A stretch of DNA of 64,000 nt from Chaetoderma sp. LZ-2023a. Its lineage: Eukaryota; Mollusca; Caudofoveata; Chaetodermatida; Chaetodermatidae. The stretch lies in contig CM067370.1 of the NCBI GenBank assembly GCA_034401795.1, forward strand, positions 55,119,380 through 55,183,379, given 5' to 3'. Below are positions 24,201 to 35,000 of the stretch, one piece after another; positions within the stretch are counted from its first letter, which is position 1, and the number at the start of each line of letters is the position of its first letter. The position numbers were made by a program, and so were the translations under genes. A model generated the notes under the pieces. That model was not told where the DNA came from. It was given only the letters and a program-made list of their open reading frames with translations, and did not search any database.

Positions 24201-27200
24201 TTCATGAATAAAACGAGGGTAAATGGTTATGTATATATGTGCAAGATCCTTATTTATGTGGACGCTTACTACATTGGTGAACTTTTATTTTCAAAACTTG
24301 ATAAAGAGTTGAGTCAGCTACATGTAATCATCTCAGAAAGCAATGCCTAAATAGTAGTTGATTAGACTATAACCATGAGGTTAGTGTGACCATACATGCC
24401 AATTGAGAGATCCATTTTTAGCTATGCCACACCCACTTTTTTATGCATATTGAATCGATTATGAAACTTTAACACCTAAACTCCCAGAATCCAAATTCCA
24501 AGGTAACTATACAGGTAAGCGGTTGACTATTTTGAAACTAATTTAACTCGGGGCTGTTGCTGCCAAGAGAAGGATTTATTAAATTGAAAATTCATCAATG
24601 ACATACAATTCGTACACTAGACAGATGTCTCTCTAATCTCTAATAATCAGAATTGATTATGAAACTTTGAAAAAAAACCACAGACGCCCCTTGCGGGTTG
24701 GTCTGTTGTTTTATTAACCACTATAAAAACATACTTACCATTCAATCACTACTTGCTAAATCAATTATCTGCATTTTGCTATCAGAATAAGATTTTTATG
24801 CCTGCATACACACCTCCCCATGCCTAATCCTATTCCTATGGACCCTCAACCAGGCTACTGGTTGAGTCCCATCTCCAGCCTACCATCAGGTATAGACTGG
24901 CACCAGTCTATGCTCACCTCATAGTGACGCTTGTCTGATTCTCAAATCTTACCACGCGGGGTGGTTGAGGCCGGGTCGTAGTGATTGAATGGTAAGTATG
25001 TTTTTATAGTGGTTAATAAAACAACAGACCAACCCGCAAGGGGGGTCTGTGGGGGGTTGTTATTACACCACAAAAACATCCATTACCGTTCAATCACTAC
25101 TTGCTAAACCCGTAGATTTGGTCAGTGCCCCCTGTCCACATAATGTGGGAGGAGATTAGAGAATCAATAAACCAGGATAAAAATCAAACCAATCTTATCA
25201 CAATGTTAATAACATAACATAATAGTGCATTTAGCTCAATCACAACGTGATTAGCAAATAAGAACAACTTGAACTTAAAAAAACCCCAAAAACTAAAAAC
25301 CAAAAGAAGACCCTCACCATTTCTCACAGACGCATAGTCCTAACGAAAATGGTGGGAAGTGCTTGGTAAATAGTCTTCAGCTTTTTTAGTTAACAAACAA
25401 GGATAAAATTAAACCAATCTTATCCAAATGCTAATAATATAACCTAATAGTGCATTTAGCTCAATCACACCATGATTAGCAAATAAGAAAAACTTGAACT
25501 TAAAGAAATAAATAAAAACCCACAGAAGACTCTCACCATTTCTCACCGACGTAGAGTCCCAACGAAAATGGTGGGAAGTGATTGGTAAATAGTCTTCGTC
25601 TTTTTTAGTTAAAAGTGGAAATGTTACGAAAGAAGGAAGCTGCTGCACTCTGGTCTTTGAGACAAAAGGATGTAAAGGTGTATTCACATTTCCCTCCTGC
25701 CACCTGCATGATCTCATCTAAAGACGAACCCTCAAAAAGAGCGCAAGAAGTAGCCCTACCTCTAACGTCATCGGCTTTAATAAGGGAGAGATTAATTTGA
25801 TCCGGTGAGGCTATCTCATAACAAGGCTTAATTATTCTCTCAAAAATCCATCTGTCAATTGAAGAATTTGAGACCGGCTTAGATAACTCTTCCTCGTAGG
25901 AAAAACATAACTGAGATGGATCGACTCTTATAACATCTGATTGCTGATTGAATGTTCTTAATTCCCTAATAGGACACCAAACTTTTTCGGATGGCGACAG
26001 ACAAAAAGGATATTAAAAATGATCGGACTAGCGGGATAGCGGTTAGTTTGAGTTTTAGATAAAAAGATTCCTTCTGGGATATCAAACCAAGCCGTCTCCT
26101 GAAACTATAAATCTCTCCTTTTCAGCAGAAAGAGCATGAATCTCTTGAATGCCTTCTAGCCGAGGCTGTAGCAACAAGAAAAAACAGCTTTGACAATTAA
26201 AAACAAAACCAAGCTTACTACTGGTAGAATAAATAGGTTCAAAATGGCGACCTGCCAAAACTTGAAGAACCAAAGCCCAACTCCAGGAAGGTAAAGGCTT
26301 AGCAATCTGACGACGAATATTACTTAGACCTCTAATAAAGCTATTAAAAGTCTTAGTATCCTAGTATACTGGAAGAAGAAGAGGGAAATCTACCAGAAAA
26401 TCTAGATGGTCTAAAAACCAAATCCTCTTTGGCCAAAAGGGAGTTATCAGAAGAATTTCGCAAACCTGATCCTTGACCCTCTTCAAAACTAACTGAATCA
26501 AAATCGTTCGAGAATAGGCATAGGTGAACATTCCTGTCCACTACTGAGACAGAGCATCCACCCCCAGGGCTTGACTGTCCGGAAAAGGAGACATGAAAGA
26601 GAAGATCTGAGCATTCAGAGAGGCCGCGAACAGCTCTACTAAAGGACAATCCATAAGACTCAACCTCATTCCTCCTTCTAAAAATGAAAGAAAAATCCCA
26701 TGGCAATGACTGAACGAATCGAGATTTAGAAGCCTAACAGACAATCCAACCAATGCACAGAAGCCTGGATCTACTTTCCAATGAATAGCCTCTTCTCTAG
26801 ACTCCTTGACAATCATAGACAAGCAACAACCCCTCTAAAGCTAATAGCTTCTAATAACAAGAAACAGAAGACCATTTTGGAAGAAGAGACTACATAGAAG
26901 GATTCTAGATCCAAGAATATCTAGCCCCTTTTAATAAGGGGCCCACTTAAAGAAGTGTCAAACTTACTATATGCCCGTTTATTATGGATACTTTAATAAT
27001 ACCGCTTACTCTGAATGGAGACTAAAAAGGGTTATATCAGTATAGCCTAACTTATTAATAATGCTAAAGACTCTGCAAAAATTATAGATAATATTATTTA
27101 CAGAGATTTAACCAGAGATTGTGGCAAACCAAAACCCCATAGTAAGTCTATGGGAGTGCTTATAGTCAAAATATAGCCAAATCATGTGCCCGAGATCTAC

Positions 27201-30200
27201 ATGAACTATGGGAAAGTTACTAGTGATGACCGTCATCACAATTCTATGAATAGAATACATGACAAGGTCCTGATAAGAGAACTATGGCCAACATTAGACT
27301 ATCTAATTTAACCATCATATAACAATGGAGATTTAATAAAAAATTGTATTGAATACATCAACGGTTGCCTAGCCGCTCGGCTTGCTGATAAATTACATCT
27401 AAACAATTCGATATTTATGCCAAGAGGCAGAAACTTAAAAGATTTTAATAAATTTATTGATTCTTATATTTATAGTCTTAGCATCAATAATTTCATCTTT
27501 GTACTAACACATGACATTGTGTTAGAAATCCCAAAGAAAGGAAAGATTGAACACTGATACTCGATATTAACTGAATTTTGTAGACGACATATTACAACTG
27601 TAATATCTCTGGACTTGCAAAGATTTAGAAAACATTTTGACCGAAAATAGTTGGTGGATGCTTAAATCCAAAGATTCTCATCCGTTCTTCCCCCCCTCCA
27701 GCGCAACCCCAACCCCACTCCAACCGGCCCGCCGCCAACCACCCCCCCCCCCCCCCCCCCGACAACAATCTCAACGAGCAAAAACTCAAGACTCACCGAA
27801 TAGTCCGGGAATAATCCGACCAAAAATTGCCATTGGCATCACCAACAACCCTCAGCCAAACTGCCCCCAAAATACCCAGCAAATCCCGAGCACTCCCCCC
27901 CCCCCCCCCGAAACCACTGTCCGAAGGCCCGCAGCAACCCAGTCAAAATAGAGCAAAATTTATCTATAAAAGGAAAAACAAACAAAAATCAGGAAAAAAT
28001 GAAAACAAAACGAACTCACCGAAACTATGTCAATGCAGAAGAATCTGACTCATATTCCTCCTTCCTGCCCCTTTATCCGATTGATTATCTTTTCTAAGCG
28101 AATAATGTACTTGTAGACATTAATCCTGTACTCATAATGATCCTATGAAACCTTTACTGAATCTAATTCTTTTCAGCGACTGACAAAATTATACTACGAT
28201 TTACTTAAGAATCAGGGTTATCCACTCCACAAATAAACTCCCTTTGGTTAAATAAATATGTCAACCTGCCGCCATAAGAGGTAAAAGGAGCGAGAAAAAA
28301 GGCTGAATGGCCCGAAGACAACTGGCCATCTAAAGTTGGATGAAAGCAAAAATCGTATCTCGAAATAATGCGTAGAATACCAACTGACTTATCGGCTTAT
28401 GAAATGCGCATATAAAATAATCTGCAACAAAATCCCATACGGTAACCAGTTAGGAGTCTTTAATTACGTTGAAAATTGTCACTAATAAACGAATAAATGT
28501 CTGAATAGACTACAATTCCAAGAGAGACTACAAGACTGGCAATGACTTGGTATGACTATTTTCAGCCATTAAACATTCCCAATATTAAACAAATACGGAA
28601 ATAAGACTAATTCTTAGGCAAGAAGATGACTAGATTCTAGGAAAGCGGATGTGGAAAAAGGGAAACGGAAATGCATAAACCGGAAGTATACTACCGGAAA
28701 CTGATCAAAATCCTACAACCCGGATGTACAGAATTACCGGAGGAAGATTAAAACCCGGAAATGGATGAACAATGTAATGCCGGGTAAAACCGGAAATGAC
28801 CCTATCCCCGGCTGTATGAAATCTGGATGTGGAAAAAAGGAAAAGGAAATGGATAAAACCGGAAGTAGACTACCGGAACTGATCAAGATCCTACAATCCT
28901 GATGTACAGACTAACCGGAAGAGGAAACTGAAAAAACGGAACCGGAAATTGATGAACAATGCAATGCCGGGTCCAACAGACCCGGATATGCATTCTTCCG
29001 GAAGCTCTCATAAAACCGAAAATGGAAAACGGAAGTCTATCCAGGTCTGGACGACCCGGAAGTACACCCCTAAGACCGGAAGCGGAAGTGTACTGACTAG
29101 CGTCCAAACCGGAAACGGAAAACGCCTCTACCGGAATTCGAAATAAAAGGAGTCCTCAGACTCCGGATATCCGGAAGTGCTAATAGAACCGGAAACGGAA
29201 GTAGGTACCAGAGCTCTAGGACCCGGATGTCCTACATAAACGGAAGACAGACCTGAAGTGACCGGAACGGAAGTGGTAACCGGATCTTGCCGATTACCCA
29301 CTAAACCAGAAGTCCTACCGGAAACGGAAACCACCGAAGAAGGAACCGGATCTTGAAGACCCGGATGTCTTGCTAACCCGGAAGCTTGGACGGAAAAAGA
29401 CTGAGGTTCGGAAAACGGAAGTAAACCCGAGTCCAAAGGACCCGAGTCCACTACAACGGAACCGGAACTAGCAAGACAGGTATCGACCTCTTAGAAACGG
29501 GCGCTCTAGAGACAACTGTAACTACCGGAACCACCGTAAAATTGGCATTATCATAAGGACTGGCCTCATGGACGCCGGTTTCAACTGACGCCACCACGGC
29601 TTGAGGGTTATGCCCGTCACCCTCAAGTCTTAAGTGGATTTTATCTGATGCACTCTCCGAGCACACCTTCAAGAGCCTGGATGAACAGAGGATTGAGCAA
29701 AGGACACCGCCTTTGCCTTGCTAGCAACGGAGGAGGGGGAAGGACGACCAGAGGGCAGCGATTGTGACAGACAAATCTTTAAAGATAAAATAAAAATGCT
29801 TTCGCTACCGAAAACGGCCACCCGTTACAAATTCCACACATAGAATTGGGTGTACAGGATGTACACTTCGCACAGATGTGCCCGGCGAACTCGACATAGT
29901 GATGACGATCACATTTTGACGATGAACATTTTGCCGTATCTGACAATATACGTTGCAGGCTCTAGAAATGGACTGGACATTATTAATGATGATGATGAAT
30001 TAAGGATAGGCATAATAATCAAGATACCACGAAGCAAAACGATCTTCGCGAAAACCGGTAATATATAACATTCGTCTATAATATACCATATAAACACAAT
30101 TATACTTCCTAGACGTAACTTAGAGAGGATTGACTTCATATTGGGCATATTCTTCCGAGATATAAAGTCAAAAGGTATCACTGACACAGCGCAAAACACA

Positions 30201-32000
30201 AAAACTTATATAAATATTTTTAGACAACTATTCTGCTGCAGAATAATTGAAAAGTGAATCTGTTTCCTATTCGGGCTCTAATGCGCATGCGCGAGCGCGC
30301 TTAGCGACAAGCGTCACTATGAGGTGAGCATAGACTGGTGCCAGTCTATACCTGATGGTAGGCTGGAGATGGGACTCAACCAGTAGCCTGGTTGAGGGTC
30401 CATAGGAATAGGATTAGGCATGGGGAGGTGTGTATGCAGGCATAAAAATCTTATTCTGATAGCAAAATGCAGATAATTGATTTAGCAAGTAGTGATTAAA
30501 CGGTAATGGATGTTTTTGTGGTGTAATAACAACTAAAGTCCCCGAATCTAAATTTCAAGGCAACTAGAGGTAACCTGTTGCATATTTTGAAACTAATTTA
30601 ACTCAGGGCTATTTCTGCCAGGAGACGGATTTATTAAATTAAAAATTCATCACTGACATACAAGTCGTACACTAGTGACAGATGTTTCGATTTCTGTAAT
30701 GGAGCTATACGTCATTTTGATTGTGAAACCAGATAACTAGTGACGTAACTAATAATGACGTCAGATATTTGAGTGACAGATCCGATTCCGTTTACAGTAT
30801 TCACCTAAAAGAAGTTTCAGTAAACGTGTCTACTCACCAGTAGCTTCTGTTCTTGTGCATAAAGTAATACATGTAACAGCCAAATTCTGAAGGCTTTTCT
30901 GAGTATCTCTTCTCCCGATCCTTGGCTGCTTTCAATGAGATAAGATCACCAGCGTACTCAATGACGAAATCATCTCTAAAGAAGCGCTTAGTCGCTATAA
31001 CCCCTCTTCCTTTTTCTTCTATATCCACAACCTAAGATAAAATTTATAATTATGCATCATGCATGTCATGCAGTTTCAAAATGTTTTACCATTTCTAAGA
31101 AGTTAGACACAAAATTATCTGAGCAACTGTTTTTAGTCTAGGTCAGATTAGATACTTCAGACCAACATATTAGAAACCTGAACATGCCGCAGGAAGACTG
31201 AACATTTCTTAGAAATAATTAAATACAAATTGAACTACTCGGTGTAGTTACAGATGGTGTAGCTAGACACTATGAACAAAGAATAATTAAAAGCATCAGA
31301 GCTGCAGTTTAAAACTAGTTTTACATAGAATTTATAAGCATCTCTACCACCCCTCTCATTGACAATGGTCAGTATTGAGACATTGATGAGTTTGGATCCT
31401 GTTAGGATACTGTAGCTATTTTCCTACATAAATGGTCACTCTGACTTTAATCTCTGAACTTGTGACGTGAAAATTCAAAGCTCCCAGGAAGTGCAATATA
31501 TTTATAGCAGCATCTCACTACCATTGGTAATAGAAATTTGTGATGGGGAGCAGAAATTGATTTTTCTATCACAGTCACTGTGACCTTGTTTTTAGAGCTC
31601 GTGACCTGAAAACAGAAATGAACCTTATCCTCCCCATGGGTAAGATAGCTTTTGAAGTTTTATACTGTGGTGCACAAGGAGCCATGAGGTGGTTTTAAAA
31701 TACTTAGAAAACTAAAATGTATTTAACTGTTTCGCTGCAAGCCACCAAACAATAATTTCAATGGGCAATAACTCTGGACCTGCTAAATATTTTGATACGT
31801 TGTTGGTGGCATTTTGAAAACAAGCCACCAATAACTTTTAGTCAAATTGTTTTCAAAATATTTAGCAGGTCCAAAGACAACCTCGGGAATATGTCATCTG
31901 AAAAAGCTCAGCAGTCAGATGGTTAAATACAAACTATAGAATTCTAGAACCATGATGAAGAAATCTTCAAATACAAATACTTGGTTTTTTTAAACGTATT

Positions 32001-32055
<55 letters not shown>

Positions 32056-35000
32056 GGAATACCAAAATTTCATGCATATTAACCCTTTAACACGCAAAAC
32101 GGCTGAAACGGCTTCTGCAGAGATTGTGGGAAATGTTCATTTGCAGATGAAGAGAAGACTATTTTTGAAAATTTATCACTGGGATGACTGGATAACTGAG
32201 CCAGTCATTCCAGTGGTAAATTTTCAAAAATAGTCTTCGCTTCATCTGCAAATGGACATTATCGAGAAGTGATATTTTATTGAATACATTTGAGGTTAAA
32301 GGGTTAATTCAAGTGAAGTATAGAGAGACTATCAGATTTATACCAGAATGAAAATCATCTACATGTACATGCACTAATTTAAATTGATTGTGCACCAATA
32401 AATCGAGTAATTTGTATGAGATATAGAGACAAAGGATATGTTTTAGTTTCTGTGCCCATGCTAACTTGTAATGTCCAGACACCACATTATTACAACTACA
32501 TTATTTTCAAAATGTTCAAGTCATGCTGTAAGGTTCTGTTGAAATCGAGATTATGTTCAAAACTGATTGGCAGATCACAAATGCTGTTTTCCATGTTGAT
32601 TTCTGTAATGCTATGTCACATAGCAGAGGATCAACAAGCTGAATGTATGGTGACATACTGTGAAGCATGTGAGTCATAGTTTATAGTGAAGGTAAATTCA
32701 GATCTAGGCTATCATAGTATAATCTAGCATGTGTACAGGTAATTTCCGATAACATTATTAGAGCCAGAAAATATACTTGACTGTGTGTATGTTGAAAAAT
32801 GGTACCTTCTTAGCAAGGACTGCTCATACAGAGTAACCGAAGTACTACTTAGATTACTCTATATTAATTTACTAAGTAGTACGGAACTGTGCATATCATG
32901 GGCTATCATCCACTCGTGTGCGAGGAAGGAAATTTATATAGATTAGATGTCACTGATGACACAACACGTGAGGGGGGGTCACTCCATGCTTTATAGATGC
33001 TCACTGAGACTTATCAGGCCTTTGAGCACATTTACTCGCTCAAATTCAACATTCATGTAAATGACTTTGATACCATCCAAGTTTAAATGCATAAACTATT
33101 TCTATTGGTTCCAATACAGCTGACACTTTTCAAGGTCAATAACTCTGCTATGTGACATAAAATAAACTTGAAATTGTAGAAACATTTTGTGCCGGTTTGG
33201 TCTCAATCCGTCAAGCATATCAAGAAATAGCAGACTGCACTATCAACGTCAATGACACAGTAACAGATTGAGGCGAGCACAGTCATCACTATAACTGATA
33301 TGCCCTGTAGGTGGGGCTTAGAATACACCTTCCGTATCCTCTGCGTGTCGTAAGAGGCGACTAAAGGAAGTAAGGGTGAGGTAACCCTGACAGAAACCTC
33401 GAGTGCTGAAGACGGAGGTTCCAGGCTGCACGGTGCACTCTAATAAACCATGGATCCACGCACTTAACGCTTATGATCATGTCGATAGTCACTTACAGGA
33501 CTGGCGGTGTGATCAGCGAACGAAAAGAAGAAGAAGAAGAAGAAGCTAAAGCTGATTAGACATTACAACAAGAGAACAATTTTAGAAATACCTTGAGGCC
33601 CTCTTCACGATTATTCAGAATTGCACCCTCAATATACTTCTCTTTCTCAACCTGTCAAAGTAAAAACAAGACCTCAGAATTATCAAAATTAGTATCAGTA
33701 CCAGCATTAAGAATCAGTATTAATAATTTTAAAATCGTCAACAGTTTTTCTGAATGTCAGTTATGAAATGAGACTTACGCCTTACATCTATCTATGCGCA
33801 TCAGAAAAGCTTAAATACAACATGTACAAGAACAATATACACACGCAATGGACCTTCCCAGTTTTAGCTATGGCCTGCCCATCTCTAGCTATGATCCACC
33901 CACACCACACTCGTGTTGGGATTGATCAATCTCTTAACCTCCTGACTATCAATTTCCAGAAAATCACACAGGAAAGCTGTTGAATATTTTGAAACTAATT
34001 TTACTGGGTGCTGTTGCTGCCAGAGGCAGCAACAGCGCCCAGAAAAATTTGTTTCAAAATATTCAACAGCATATTTATTAGATAGTAGAGACATACAATT
34101 CTTACAACGTGTCAGACTTTTAAGAGTTAAAGACAGGCTGTATGGAATCATTTATGACGTAATGATTATGATGTCATCCTACACGCCGCTTAGCTGATTA
34201 AGACGTCATATGATGTCATTACTCTGGAAAGGTCCATTCTACTAACTAGAATGGTGCTTACTTTCAAAATAGTATCGCTGCAAGCGGTCTTCGTGATGAT
34301 CTGAAATACTACGATATACACCACTGTATCTATTATATCTAGAGTAATCTAGTAAATCAACAGAACAGGAGAGAAGTTACCTTAATCTCAGATTTGCATT
34401 TTCTGTCACTTCTTCTGACAGGGAAGTAATCAGTCACCAATTTATTCTGTTGAACTGGCTCTGTTTTTCTGTAATGACAACATTGTTATCAATTACTAAA
34501 AATCATGTTTAAGTTAAACGATAGCGTTGGAGAATAGTGATCTCTAAAGAGAGTATCAGTTGATATTATTAGATAACTTGCATTTTCGTGGTCAATAAAG
34601 ATTTTTATTGTATGAGTCTACACTATGTTAAAATCATAATTTTGCTGAAAGCCGTTTCATATTAGATTTTGACCCACAAATTGCAGGAAATGTCAATTTC
34701 CCTTTCTCCGAGATCTAACAATACTCACCATTCTGTTACTTCTGATATACAGCTGGCCTTGACAGCGGCTCTAGGATTATAGACTTAGAAAGCCTTACCG
34801 ACTCCTGGGAACCGGGTACCCGGCTCCCAACTGCCGAGTACCCGTTTACCATAGAGCTCATATTGTTTGCATAGCCACCAAACAAGAGAAAACTATGGCT
34901 TGCCTCCGTGGGGCTGGGAGGCTGGGTCCGTAACAGAATGGTGAGTATTGTTAGATCTCGGAGAAAGGGAAATTGACATTTCCTGCATTCTCCTTCGATC

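Larger units (their letters stand above)
24687..30533 (-). mobile_element. Decayed DIRS-type retrotransposon (second lineage)
   Basis: A tyrosine-recombinase retrotransposon remnant in KMT5A intron 5, co-oriented with the gene. It has inverted terminal repeats at about 24738-24932 and 30307-30498, and beside the left one an internal complementary region (24979-25117) that joins the complement of the left end to that of the right end, the signature of DIRS replication. Minus-strand coding remnants follow in the DIRS order recombinase, RNase H and gag. Much of the reverse transcriptase is missing, and an unrelated plus-strand open frame occupies 27.0-27.95 kb. The ends differ in sequence from the 34.68-kb element, so this is a separate family. 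Confidence 0.85.

Noticed and set aside
27637-27951. Proline-rich frame as an independent small gene
   Set aside because: It is the tail of a longer broken coding remnant starting near 27000 and depends on poly-C runs.
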